A stretch of DNA of 64,000 nucleotides from Candidatus Bathyarchaeota archaeon (GTDB lineage Archaea; Thermoproteota; Bathyarchaeia; Bathyarchaeales; Bathycorpusculaceae). The notes beneath the pieces are model-generated. The model saw nothing but the letters and a program-made list of their open reading frames with translations, ran no database searches and was not told the origin of the DNA. Below are positions 16,499-24,607 of this stretch, piece by piece (position 1 is the stretch's first letter; each line of letters opens with the position of its first letter). The translations under genes and the position numbers were made by a program. Where the stretch lies: NCBI GenBank assembly GCA_022865885.1, contig JALHSQ010000226.1, positions 1-64,000 of the forward strand. The letters are read 5' to 3'.

Positions 16499-17671
16499 GT
16501 GAGCACTATCTTTGCGAAAAGGATGGGAGCTTTAGGAACTGAGACAGCCTTCGAAGTACTTGCAAAAGCAAAAGCTCTTGAAAAACAAGGAAGAGACATA
16601 GTTCACCTGGAAATTGGTGAACCTGATTTTGACACTCCTAAGAACATTAAAGACGCAGCAGTGAAAGCACTAGCGGCTGGCTACACCCATTATGGTCCAT
16701 CCGCAGGGATTCCTGAATTCAGAGAAGCCATAGCACAGTACGTCTCAAGAACAAGAGGAATAGAGGCTGAACCTGACGAAGTTGTTGTCACGCCAGGTGG
16801 CAAGCCAATAATGTTTTACAGCATTTTTGCATTGGTGAACCCGGGTGACGAAGTCCTTTATCCGAACCCAGGTTTCCCGATATATGAGTCTTTGATCAAC
16901 TTCGTTGAAGCCAAGCCTGTACCCATACTGCTTAAAGAAGAGAACGATTTCCGACTCGAACCAGAAGATGTTACGAAAAAGATAACAAAAAAGACCAAAC
17001 TGATAATACTGAACTACCCGGAGAATCCTACTGGCGGCATAGTGACAAAAGAGGATTTGAAAGTCATTGCTGATTGCATCGCTGACAGAGATGACATATT
17101 CGTTCTTGCAGACGAGATCTACAGCAGGATAATTTACGAAGGAAAACATGAAAGCATCGCTTCGCTTCCAGGAATGAAAGACAAGACAATATTGCTAGAT
17201 GGATTTTCGAAAACCTACGCAATGACTGGCTGGAGACTCGGCTATGGGGTGATGCGGAAGGATATAGCTCAAAAAGTTGCACAACTAATGACTAACTCAA
17301 ACTCTTGTACAGCAACCTTCACGCAGATTGCTGGAATTGAAGCTCTAAAGGGACCACAAACTGAGCCGGAAAAAATGGTCTCTGAATTCAGAAAACGCAG
17401 GGAAGTCATCGTCTCAGGCTTGAACGCAATCAAGGGCATAACGTGTAAGATGCCTCGAGGCGCTTTCTACGTGTTTCCAAACATAACTGGAACCGGGATG
17501 GATTGTCGGAAGCTTGGTGATCATTTGCTCTACGATGCAGGCGTAGCTGTTCTGCCAGGGACATCGTTCGGGGAATATGGTGAAGGCCACTTACGCTTGT
17601 CTTTTGCCAACTCGGTTGAGAACATCAAGAAGGCTTTGGATCGTATATCTAGGGCTATCGAAAAAAGATAG
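16499..17671 (+). CDS. Class I/II PLP aminotransferase (AspC-like)
   Basis: A 390-residue fold-type I aminotransferase of the aspartate family, subgroup Ib. The PLP lysine is in DGFSKTYAMTGWRLGY; other marks are GEPDFDTP, NYPENPTGG and LADEIYSRI. The amino acid pair cannot be fixed by sequence alone; aspartate/2-oxoglutarate or alanine/glyoxylate are plausible given the neighbour. GTG at 16499 is preferred because AAGGTGA (16487-16493) is five bases upstream; GTG at 16490 overlaps that motif. Confidence 0.92.
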   Translation: MSTIFAKRMGALGTETAFEVLAKAKALEKQGRDIVHLEIGEPDFDTPKNIKDAAVKALAAGYTHYGPSAGIPEFREAIAQYVSRTRGIEAEPDEVVVTPGGKPIMFYSIFALVNPGDEVLYPNPGFPIYESLINFVEAKPVPILLKEENDFRLEPEDVTKKITKKTKLIILNYPENPTGGIVTKEDLKVIADCIADRDDIFVLADEIYSRIIYEGKHESIASLPGMKDKTILLDGFSKTYAMTGWRLGYGVMRKDIAQKVAQLMTNSNSCTATFTQIAGIEALKGPQTEPEKMVSEFRKRREVIVSGLNAIKGITCKMPRGAFYVFPNITGTGMDCRKLGDHLLYDAGVAVLPGTSFGEYGEGHLRLSFANSVENIKKALDRISRAIEKR

Positions 17672-17675
17672 TTTC

Positions 17676-18053
17676 CTACTCTTCTATTTTTTCTTCTGTT
17701 AATATTTCAATGATGTCTGACGCTATTTGTACTAGGTTGTCTGCTTGCTTCATGGCTTTTTCGCCATCTACTTCTTCTAACTGCGCTAGCTGTTGTACTG
17801 TCTCTTCGATTTCCACAAGGCATTTCAGAATGGGATCCTTAATCGTTTGTGTTTGAGCTTTTTCAGCTGTCTCTCTAACCACAGTCTCTATAAAAGCTGG
17901 TTCTCCTAAGCTGTAGTAGATTGCATTTCGAGCTTTTCTGATTGACTCCAAAACTAGACTCGGTGCCATGTAAGGCATTTTTCTTGCGGCCTCAAGCTCT
18001 GCTTTTGCTTCGCGCAAGTAGCGGAGTGCCCATCCTCTTCGGTATCCATCCAT
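17676..18053 (-). CDS. Small helical protein (HEPN-like), unknown function
   Basis: A 125-residue, nearly all-helical and charged protein. The N-terminal ALRYLREAKAELEAARKM followed by SIRKARNAIYYSLGE resembles small HEPN domains, but the usual R-x4-6-H catalytic motif is not evident, so a nuclease role is not supported. Its ATG overlaps the eS17 stop by one base (TGATG), so it is translated with eS17. It may be a ribosome-associated or assembly factor; that is inference from context. Confidence 0.75.
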   Translation of the reverse strand: MDGYRRGWALRYLREAKAELEAARKMPYMAPSLVLESIRKARNAIYYSLGEPAFIETVVRETAEKAQTQTIKDPILKCLVEIEETVQQLAQLEEVDGEKAMKQADNLVQIASDIIEILTEEKIEE

Positions 18054-18283
18054 CAAGTTTCTTCGCCTTCTTCGGTTGCATCCTCTGAGACTTCTGTTTC
18101 TTCACTGGCAAGATAGCGAGCTATGTATCCTGCAATCTGGTTTCTTATCTTTAAGGTCGTTCCTTGTGTGAGCTTGGCGACAAGCTGTTTGTTGTTTTCG
18201 AAATCGTTGGAGAATTTATCAGGGAAACGCCTAACAAGCTCTTTGGCTGTCCGTTTGACTTGGTCTGTCCTTACACATCCCAA
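18053..18283 (-). CDS. rps17e: 30S ribosomal protein eS17
   Basis: A 76-residue protein starting at TTG. VKRTAKELVRRFPDKFSNDF (residues 9-28) and the KIRNQIAGYIARY stretch are the core of archaeal/eukaryotic eS17, which sits in the small-subunit head. The C-terminal acidic tail (SEDATEEGEE) is longer than in many archaea. A weak GGAGA lies about eleven bases before the start. Confidence 0.92.
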   Translation of the reverse strand: MGCVRTDQVKRTAKELVRRFPDKFSNDFENNKQLVAKLTQGTTLKIRNQIAGYIARYLASEETEVSEDATEEGEET

Positions 18284-18366
18284 ATTCTAGTCTCCATCAG
18301 GTATGTAGTCTTTCGCGCTCCATATATCAGGAAACACTAGGGCCGGCTTTCATAAGAGCAACGAGC

Positions 18367-19146
18367 CTAATTTAACTTTACTGAGAAAAAGCCTTCAAAG
18401 TTTCTTATTATCTGGTCAGCAACTTCCACGACATTCAGCTTCTTCATTTCTGCTATTGCCTCAACTATCGTCGGCATGAAGGCCGGCGTAGTCATTTTCC
18501 CTTTAAAGGGTGGTCTGGAAAAGCGTACTGGGCCGTCTGTCTCCGTCAGCAAGTTGGTCAGCGGGACTCTTCTAACAACGTCGCGTATGCCATTAGAATA
18601 AGCAGTTGGTGCTCCTTCGGTAATGAAGTATCCATTTTCCACAGCTTTGTCTAATGCGCTTATCGGGTTGCTGAACCAGTGCAGCAGCACTTTTCTTAGT
18701 TTGTAAGAGGGTAGCATATCGACGATCTGCGCTGTAGTTCCTCTTGAATGGATTATTACTGGTAAATCATGTTTCTCAGCCAAGTGCAGCAACTCGGTGA
18801 AAACCACTATTTGTTTGTCCCATATTTCCATGTACTTATTATCCAAGCCGATCTCGCCGATGGCAACTAGTGCCTTGTTATTCTTCTGTTCACTGATCAA
18901 CTCCATCATTCGCTGTAGTTCATCGTCTGGCAACGTCTGCACGTTCCATGGGTGTATTCCTAAGGCAGCGTAAACTAGGCCGGGGTATCGATCTGCTAGA
19001 TCAAGACTTGCACGACTTGTTCTAAGATCCATAGAGTTTGAAACTAGAGCAACAACATTCGTATTCCGTGCATCTGTTATGACTTCGTCTACGTGTTCCG
19101 AGTATCCTTCATCTGAAAGATGGATGTGTGAGTCAACGAATTTCAT
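18367..19146 (-). CDS. TatD family metal-dependent hydrolase/DNase
   Basis: A 259-residue amidohydrolase-fold protein. Metal ligands are visible as DSHIHL (His7, His9), IGEIGLD, IIHSRG, LLHWFS and TETDGP. TatD enzymes act as 3'-5' exonucleases in DNA repair and turnover; some archaeal relatives may have other substrates. It stands alone on the minus strand. Confidence 0.9.
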   Translation of the reverse strand: MKFVDSHIHLSDEGYSEHVDEVITDARNTNVVALVSNSMDLRTSRASLDLADRYPGLVYAALGIHPWNVQTLPDDELQRMMELISEQKNNKALVAIGEIGLDNKYMEIWDKQIVVFTELLHLAEKHDLPVIIHSRGTTAQIVDMLPSYKLRKVLLHWFSNPISALDKAVENGYFITEGAPTAYSNGIRDVVRRVPLTNLLTETDGPVRFSRPPFKGKMTTPAFMPTIVEAIAEMKKLNVVEVADQIIRNFEGFFSVKLN

Positions 19147-19432
19147 GTCTTTCCGCAGCTTTCACTAGACTACATTGAATGGGTTTTTATGATTTCGCTT
19201 TCCTGTCGAATGGTTTAGGCATTAGCGGTAGCTTTCGGCAAGTAAGAAACAATAAACGTTAGATAGGGCTTTAGAAGGATTTTGTGAAGGTTTTGGTTTT
19301 TGTTTAAGCGTTTTCGGCATTCTTCTTCACTTCCTTATTTAACGTAGGGGAAATCGTGCGTTCTGAAGGTAATAGAGGCTATGTTTAGACTGTTCGACGT
19401 AAAACCATATAGAAAAGACGAGTAAACACGCT
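19147..19432. other. Intergenic stretch, no gene seen
   Basis: Roughly 290 bases upstream of TatD, AT-rich with T-runs; the dispersed repeat copy 3 follows from about 19430. No open frame, tRNA-like arm pair or clear promoter other than that expected for TatD was found. Confidence 0.4.
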
Positions 19433-19576
19433 TTGGGTCTCTATATCAAGACTATTGGAGATGTCTCCCGAAGTCCCGAACTTTTTACGTTGTTCCATAG
19501 ATATCCCATTAACACCATACCGAAACTAGCTTATAAAGAATATGTCGAAAGCGTAGAACAGAAAAACTAAAGCTAA
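19430..19576 (-). repeat. Dispersed repeat, copy 3 (inverted)
   Basis: Read on the minus strand, this segment follows the stop of the gene at 19577 and matches 945-1060. The 32 bases at 19533-19564 are the exact complement of 954-985; the TCTGTTCTACGCTTTCGACA core is followed by GATATCTATG and a GGAGATGTCTCC palindrome (19457-19468) in the same order as copy 2. Overall similarity falls off on both sides. Confidence 0.75.
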
Positions 19577-20122
19577 TTATTGTCTTTTGCTATGTTTCTT
19601 GAAATTCTCAAGTTCTTTCCGTTTTCTCTCCATTTCTTCTTGCACTTTCTTCAACTGTTCAAATTCTTCCTTCATTAATTCTTGAACGTCTTCAGTAGCA
19701 CTCCCTACCACAACGAAGAATCCAAGAATGGAGAAGCAGAATAGGAGTATTAAGAGGGCTTCTGCTCCTTGATTCTCCACGGCATTTGTTAGCCAAAACA
19801 GAGAAAAAAAGGCAGTTATGAAAAAGCCTGCGAGAACGAACTTAACCCGAGAAGTAAGATATGTTGGTAATGCTTTCATCGAGGCGATTTCAGACCCTAT
19901 TGCTTTCAACTGTTCAGCCCCTTTATATGATTCTTCTGGAGTAATGTTCTCCTTAGCGTTGTCAAATTCCGTCCTTTTTTCTTGTGCTGTGACTAACCTT
20001 CTTTCGAATATTCTGTTTCGCAATTGAGCAACCAAAGATAAGATTGCTATTATAAGACCTGCACTTGCAATACTTGCTGTGAATATGGTTGAAAGCAGGG
20101 TTTCACTTATCGTATCAAACAC
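19577..20122 (-). CDS. Membrane protein with C-terminal coiled coil
   Basis: A 181-residue protein of unknown family if begun at GTG 20122 (FDTISETLLS). The open frame runs further upstream to 20383, but that part is cysteine/arginine-rich, overlaps the next gene and does not look coding. There are three hydrophobic segments: near residues 8-30, 90-110 and 118-140. Charged helical stretches follow, ending in a lysine/glutamate coiled coil (VQEEMERKRKELENF). It probably sits in the cytoplasmic membrane with a cytoplasmic tail. The start is uncertain. Confidence 0.6.
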   Translation of the reverse strand: MFDTISETLLSTIFTASIASAGLIIAILSLVAQLRNRIFERRLVTAQEKRTEFDNAKENITPEESYKGAEQLKAIGSEIASMKALPTYLTSRVKFVLAGFFITAFFSLFWLTNAVENQGAEALLILLFCFSILGFFVVVGSATEDVQELMKEEFEQLKKVQEEMERKRKELENFKKHSKRQ

Positions 20123-20312
20123 ACCTAAAACAAAAGGGTATCTCGTCCACGATAAAAGGATTGTCCTAGTAGAATATCTTCTGACAAATCTTAAATCTGC
20201 ACAGCAACAGAAGACTCTAGCGCGACTCAGAAAGGAAAATGAACGGCAAGGGAAAACTTGGGGAGAGAAGACCACCCTTCCATAAATACCACCATTTTTC
20301 ACTCTTTTATGA

Positions 20313-20912
20313 CTACTTGAAAAGATAGGGCAGATAGTCAACCATGAAATTGGCAATGAACCAAGCCAATAGGAATGCCACACCCATTATCCCACCAGCT
20401 ATACATGCTCGGGCATAGGCAATGTACCATTTCCCTTCTGGAAATACTCTTCTGAAAAAGGCGTACAACTTGAATCTTCTATCTAGTAGAATAAAAACTC
20501 CTGCAAACAGCAAGAAGACAACCACAACAACTAACCCTTTGAAATATAGTGGATACGTCATATAAAGGTAAACAGCTACTAGAAAAAGAAATCCTTGCGA
20601 TAGCCACTCGAAAATCGCCAAAGTGAAGGACGCTTCTTCACTCTTAGGAAATGTTCTCCAAAGTTCAAAATCTAATAGAATCAACATTATGAAAGTGATG
20701 AAGGATAGAAGTTCTGCATGTTCGAGTCTTGTGAAAAGGGCGGCAAGTCCACCTGTCACACCAATTGCCGTGAATAACTTGTCGTTCTGGTTGATGAAGG
20801 CTTTCAATGTGACCCTCTTTTTTGCTTCAGGAATTTGAGTCTGCATTTCTTCGGGCAACGCAATTCTCCTATAACTTCTATCACCTTCGCTAAATAAAAG
20901 AGTAACATCCAC
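20313..20912 (-). CDS. Polytopic membrane protein, unknown function
   Basis: A 199-residue protein with about five hydrophobic segments (roughly residues 48-66, 68-86, 104-122, 125-145 and 168-190). A charged N-terminal 40 residues precede them. I do not recognise the family. It lies upstream of the other membrane gene in the same direction and borders the mobile element on its left, so it may be either host or element cargo. Confidence 0.65.
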   Translation of the reverse strand: MDVTLLFSEGDRSYRRIALPEEMQTQIPEAKKRVTLKAFINQNDKLFTAIGVTGGLAALFTRLEHAELLSFITFIMLILLDFELWRTFPKSEEASFTLAIFEWLSQGFLFLVAVYLYMTYPLYFKGLVVVVVFLLFAGVFILLDRRFKLYAFFRRVFPEGKWYIAYARACIAGGIMGVAFLLAWFIANFMVDYLPYLFK

Positions 20913-20986
20913 ATTCTAAACCAACACTCTAAGATTCAAAAACTATATGCCCACTCTTTAACCGTGGAGCGTAGTCATTTTGGTTG

Positions 20987-21160
20987 ATGGTGTCTGGTAA
21001 TGGTGGGGGAGTGGTGTATACTGTCAGTTTGATTGGAACCGTTGAGTAGCTAGGTGTTTCAGTTGATATCCCGAAAGTTGTGATGGTATGTCAACGGTGA
21101 ATTTGGACTGTATCGTTTTGGTCAATTGATGACTGTTCATCATCTAGGCAGTCAGTTGAC
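20987..21160 (+). pseudogene. Broken plus-strand reading frame in element left arm
   Basis: From ATG 20987 the frame reads VSGNGGGVVYTVSLIGTVE, meets TAG at 21047-21049, and continues open as LGVSVDIPKVVMV to TGA at 21098. A shifted frame then gives a further short coding-like piece (STVNLDCIVLVN). The composition (Val, Gly, Thr) suggests a secreted or pilin-like strand-rich protein now broken. This is tentative, since the pieces are short. Confidence 0.3.
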
Positions 21161-21223
21161 TAACCACTAGGGCTAGTGGGTTTCTAATAGTGGACACTAG
21201 GACTCCATGGACAAAACCGTAAC

Positions 21224-21233
21224 GTTTATAAGG
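21224..21233 (+). promoter_or_regulatory. TATA box for the 40-residue gene
   Basis: GTTTATAAGG matches the archaeal TATA consensus. A start site about 25 bases downstream (near 21255) would give a short leader before GTG 21280. Confidence 0.45.
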
Positions 21234-21279
21234 AAGCACGACTACGGACTGTGGACAAACTCAAATCAAGGCGATAACG

Positions 21280-21402
21280 GTGAACACGGATAGAATCAAG
21301 CTCAGATTAGTTAAGCAGGTGCTTAAATCGAAGACCAGAGACCAGACCAACAGCAAGTTGAACCAACAGAAGAAGAGAGAGTTGTCACCAACTACTACAT
21401 AG
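21280..21402 (+). CDS. Small basic protein of the element (40 aa)
   Basis: GTG 21280 to TAG 21402 encodes 40 residues rich in Lys, Gln and Thr (NTDRIKLRLVKQVLKSKTR at the start). AAGGCGA stands five bases before the start and a TATA box about 50 bases upstream. The basic helix could bind nucleic acid. I recognise no family; shortness keeps confidence low. Confidence 0.4.
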   Translation: MNTDRIKLRLVKQVLKSKTRDQTNSKLNQQKKRELSPTTT

Positions 21403-21846
21403 GGCCACTTTTTTCGAGTTTCTTGAACCCCACATTATCGAGTTGCATTCAACCTTTTTTCAGAGGTTATTGAATGATTATCGCTAAACATTTCCACACT
21501 CTTTCAATTGACTAACAGAATGACTCACATATGGACTCCCAGAAACCAGTATAGATGTTGCTTAAACCGAACCATAGAAATAGCTCAAAAATTGGGCTAG
21601 TCAATCAAATGATAATTACTTGGACTAGGGGGGAGTTCATGAGGAATACAGAAAGTGTAACCCTTAAAAGAAAACCAACGATACATCTATGATTCAACAA
21701 CAATACTCAGACTCTATGAACCCTCAGTATGTAGTGTATTGTAAAGGTTTAGAGTAAAGGTCTGTTGGGTCCGTTAGCTAGTATCTACACATGATTAAGC
21801 CAGTCGTCATGAAAAAAGAAGGAAAATTGCCAGTGAAATGAAGCTC
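21403..21846. other. Element left arm, no supported gene
   Basis: About 440 AT-rich bases. Two tiny overlapping frames starting at ATG 21639 (17 codons, after GGGGGGAG) and about 21690 (21 codons) have a Shine-Dalgarno and an ATGA overlap, but are too short to claim. Nothing else is seen. Confidence 0.3.
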
Positions 21847-22096
21847 TCAAGACGATGTTTTCTTTACTGTGGTTGTCTCTGTAATTGTGACTTCTATTCC
21901 AACGGACTGACCAGCCAGCCAGTTTATCGCCTTCTCCATTGCGTCACTCAATTGGTCGTGTTCCTTGGAGTAGCCATTTCCTCTAGCTATGATTTTGCTT
22001 TTCTCGCTTATCTGAAAGGTCATGTGAACACTCTCAAAGTCATCTATGAGAATTCCCAGTCTTTAATGTTTGCGGTCAACTCTACGTCAAACCCAT
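21847..22096 (-). pseudogene. Frameshifted small gene in element left arm
   Basis: From ATG 22023 a 58-residue minus-strand frame reads TFQISEKSKIIARGNGYSK and on to TTTVKKTSS, ending at TGA 21849-21847. The coding look continues upstream in another frame (FDVELTANIKDW). One missing G near 22055-22057 would join the two as KDW-GILIDDFESVHMTFQ, and one missing T near 22087-22091 would connect to ATG 22096. The restored protein would be about 80 residues, acidic and helical in its second half. Two single-base losses in short homopolymers suggest decay or sequencing error. Confidence 0.45.
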
Positions 22097-22345
22097 GCCA
22101 AAACTGAAAAAACCCTCTCTCTCACCCTAGTTGCTGTGCTCAATTCAAAAGTGCTGTGTGGAATTCGTTTCTGGGCTACTAGACTTGAATAATATACTTT
22201 CTTACTTTCTCACTTGATAACAATACTGTCTGCTACTAGACTTCTCGGTTATCAATGTGAGCAAAGGCGAGCTGAAGTTTTGGGCGGTTTTTGGTGTTGC
22301 CCTCAGTTGATTGCTGTTGTTGCCGTTGTCTTGCTTCAAGACAGC

Positions 22346-22640
22346 CTAATGGAGAATCTCTCTGTTCAAGATTTCCACGCACGGGTCTCCAGCCACTTGA
22401 CGCTTTTCTATTATGAGCATCTCTTCAAGGATGCTGGACGTTTTACGGCGTTTCAGTATCCAACTCCACTACAGGGAGGTATTCAACTGGTAGGCGAATG
22501 CTTTGCGTTTCACGGTGAGCCAGCCAGTTCCGTCAAGTTCAAGAGGCTTTCAATTGTGTCAGTAGCATCGACCACAAGTGAAACCGTGTTAGGGTTCAAG
22601 TGTCAAGTCGTTGCTTTTGGAAATCGTAATCGTTGTTTCT
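22346..22640 (-). pseudogene. Multiply frameshifted minus-strand coding remnant
   Basis: Four coding-like pieces follow one another, each joined to the next by a +1 shift at a proline codon followed by a stop: CCC-TAA (22594-22589), CCG-TGA (22515-22510) and CCG-TAA (22448-22443). Read with the shifts, the product has TITISKSNDLTLEP, NTVSLVVDATDTIESLL, QSIRLPVEYLPVVELDTE and SSILEEMLIIEKRQVAGD in order, ending at TAG 22348-22346. No start codon is visible upstream. A 149-codon open frame on the plus strand covers the same bases but has poor composition (few charged residues). Confidence 0.35.
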
Positions 22641-22675
22641 TTTTGATTCTCTGGTTAAACTAATACTGCAACGAA

Positions 22676-22684
22676 GTATTTAAG
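22676..22684. promoter_or_regulatory. TATA-like box, possibly bidirectional
   Basis: TATTTAAGA on the plus strand precedes ATG 22712 and the 29-residue frame at 22762 by suitable distances. The complement (CTTAAATA) lies about 25 bases before the minus-strand remnant. Either direction is possible. Confidence 0.35.
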
Positions 22685-22761
22685 ACTTATGGGAGCACTT
22701 TCTTTTACACTCAATGGAGTCTGTGTCAAGCAAATCTTTACGTTTGTAAAGGAGAACATTG

Positions 22762-22851
22762 ATGAATGACAAGATAAAGGTAGAGGGTTGTGTGATGAGA
22801 AAGCGGAGTCAAAAAACTGAGATTGAAACGACCCCGCCAGAGAATCAATAG
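22762..22851 (+). CDS. Possible small element protein (29 aa)
   Basis: ATG 22762 to TAG 22851 encodes 29 charged residues (NDKIKVEGCVMRKRSQKTEI at the N-terminal end). AAAGGAGA lies six to eight bases before the start. It follows an 11-codon frame starting at 22712. It is too short for a family assignment. Confidence 0.35.
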   Translation: MNDKIKVEGCVMRKRSQKTEIETTPPENQ

Positions 22852-23096
22852 TATAATACACTGTCAAACTATTTAAGGTTTACGGTTGATACGGTCATGA
22901 TTAACCATCTGTTTAGCTGACGGGTCTTTCTCTGTGTCTCATTTAAGTAACTGCTTAATAATTGTGGACTTCGACAGTGATGGTCTTTTCCATTACGGCC
23001 AGCTTCGGCCAAATAACTGTCTAGATTGAGCTTTGTTTCAGAATTTCAGTCCAGAATTTAACCTAAATAACATTTTCGATACAATCGCACCATAAA

Positions 23097-23105
23097 ACTT
23101 AAATA
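23097..23105 (+). promoter_or_regulatory. TATA box of the element's main gene run
   Basis: ACTTAAATA lies about 50 bases before ATG 23155. GGGGAGAT (about 23139-23146) is the ribosome site of the first gene. Confidence 0.45.
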
Positions 23106-23154
23106 CTAGAAATGCATTATATAGTGATAATTAAACTTGGGGAGATATTAAGAT

Positions 23155-23454
23155 ATGAAAGAACAGAAAGAATTCACTACCCTCTCAATCGACTTGACTA
23201 CATCAGACTATTTGGACTACCTTTCGGCAATCACGGGTAAGCCCAAAGCAACTGTGCTCAAGATGATACTGGAACAACTGGTCTCAATCGGAGCAAGCAT
23301 GAAGAAAGGAACCATCTTGAGGTTCGAGTCAAGTGTGCTCACGAAGAGCGTCACAATAACGTTTGATGGAGCGTCAAGGTTGATGATGGGAAGTTTCGAA
23401 GCAGAATCCGATGAAATCGGAGATAAAAAACTAAAGGAGAAGTTGAAAGAATGA
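23155..23454 (+). CDS. Element protein, ribbon-helix-helix-like N-terminus
   Basis: A 99-residue protein. TTLSIDLTTSDYLDYLSAIT followed by KPKATVLKMILEQLVSIG has the strand-helix-helix plan of MetJ/Arc-type DNA-binding domains, but no family was recognised for certain. The C-terminal 45 residues are different and end in a lysine-rich tail. It is the first gene of the plus-strand run and overlaps the next by four bases (ATGA). It may regulate the element or belong to its replication module; this is inference. Confidence 0.65.
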   Translation: MKEQKEFTTLSIDLTTSDYLDYLSAITGKPKATVLKMILEQLVSIGASMKKGTILRFESSVLTKSVTITFDGASRLMMGSFEAESDEIGDKKLKEKLKE

Positions 23455-24086
23455 GTAACCCAGATTTAAGTGAAGAACAGAAAGAAGTTGTTGAGAGAGA
23501 ACGCAAAAAGTTCAAAGAAGAGTCTGGCAGAGAAGTTGTGGTTCGTGTAGAATCAGAAACAGCTTTTGAACAGCAAAAAGTCTGGGATTCCATGAGGCAG
23601 ACTCTCAAAGACGAATACGAGAAAAGGAGTTTGGTTTTTGATGCAGATTCAATCAAAACAAAAGAACAGTTAGAATCAGAGTTCGCAAAGCTTCAAAAGA
23701 TGAAACACGATGAGGACCAAATAGATGCTCTCTCGAAAAATCAGAGAGATGACATCGGAGAAAGAGGTCTAGAGGGCAATTATGCTAGTCAAGAGAAACA
23801 GAAACCCACTAGAGAGCGTTCTACTGAATACCTCAAAAGACTAGCTTCAGACTTAGGAGATATCAGCTTAGTAGAATTCACAAGCGAGAAAGAGATGCTC
23901 AAATTTTTGGAAGATGCGTCTCACGATTCAAACTTTGAAAACCAGAAACAAGCTGAAAAGCTGTATGCTCAAGTTTTAGCGCACACTCTAGAGCGAAACC
24001 AGTCTATTGAATATACTGGTCTCGGAAAAGATTTCGGAAAGAAAGAGGGGAAATGGAAGAAAAAGCATTCTGGAGAGATTGATTGA
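23451..24086 (+). CDS. Charged coiled-coil protein of the element
   Basis: A 211-residue protein rich in Glu, Lys and Gln with long predicted helices and no hydrophobic core segment (SEEQKEVVERERKKFKEES at the start). No family recognised. It overlaps the preceding gene by four bases, and the next start lies two bases after its stop, so all three are translated from one message. It could be structural or a scaffold. Confidence 0.65.
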   Translation: MSNPDLSEEQKEVVERERKKFKEESGREVVVRVESETAFEQQKVWDSMRQTLKDEYEKRSLVFDADSIKTKEQLESEFAKLQKMKHDEDQIDALSKNQRDDIGERGLEGNYASQEKQKPTRERSTEYLKRLASDLGDISLVEFTSEKEMLKFLEDASHDSNFENQKQAEKLYAQVLAHTLERNQSIEYTGLGKDFGKKEGKWKKKHSGEID

Positions 24087-24087
24087 A

Positions 24088-24606
24088 ATGAGAAGATACA
24101 TCGAAAGAATAGTGTTTAAAGACGATAATTTCATGATAGAACGGTCTTTCCCAGACAAGCAAAAGCCACATGAGTTTTTGCCAGTTTCAGAATGGCATTT
24201 CGTTAAGAATTGCTGTGCGATTGCTCTAGTGAAAAGGCAAACTGAAAATCTCGAAAGTTTAGATGAACCTTCAAACGTCACATTCTACGAGATTGCTGTT
24301 TCTTTTGACGTTGCTGATTTGCCGATTTCGAGGTCAATTTATCTGAAGACCGAGCAGACAAAGAAGATTATTTCGGAAAATCTCAGAGTTAGCGAAACGT
24401 ACACTAGAGTCTATGTGAAGAATTTGGAAAACGGAATTCTGCAAGAAGCACAATTTGAGGATAGCGAAAGTTTCCCCTTCAACGTTGTGAAAGTTTCGAA
24501 ATCGAGACCTAAACGTGTTACTTATGAACGTGCGAAAGAGCTTCTGAAAAGCGGTCAATTGCTTGGAATTTTCAACGATAAAGAACTCAGCGAGGTCTTG
24601 GTCTAA
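24088..24606 (+). CDS. Element protein of unknown function (172 aa)
   Basis: ATG 24088 is chosen because GGAGAGA (24072-24078) stands nine bases before it; the open frame extends upstream inside the previous gene, but that part is not supported. The protein mixes strands and helices (RYIERIVFKDDNFMIERSF, later VTFYEIAVSFDVADLPISR). It has one Cys-Cys pair (NCCAIAL) and no recognised domain. It lies mid-run in the element. Confidence 0.6.
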   Translation: MRRYIERIVFKDDNFMIERSFPDKQKPHEFLPVSEWHFVKNCCAIALVKRQTENLESLDEPSNVTFYEIAVSFDVADLPISRSIYLKTEQTKKIISENLRVSETYTRVYVKNLENGILQEAQFEDSESFPFNVVKVSKSRPKRVTYERAKELLKSGQLLGIFNDKELSEVLV

Positions 24607-24607
24607 A

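Noticed and set aside
22214-22663. 149-codon plus-strand frame in the element's left arm
   Set aside because: It has few charged residues and many Cys and Phe, unlike other element proteins; the opposite strand carries coding-like pieces.
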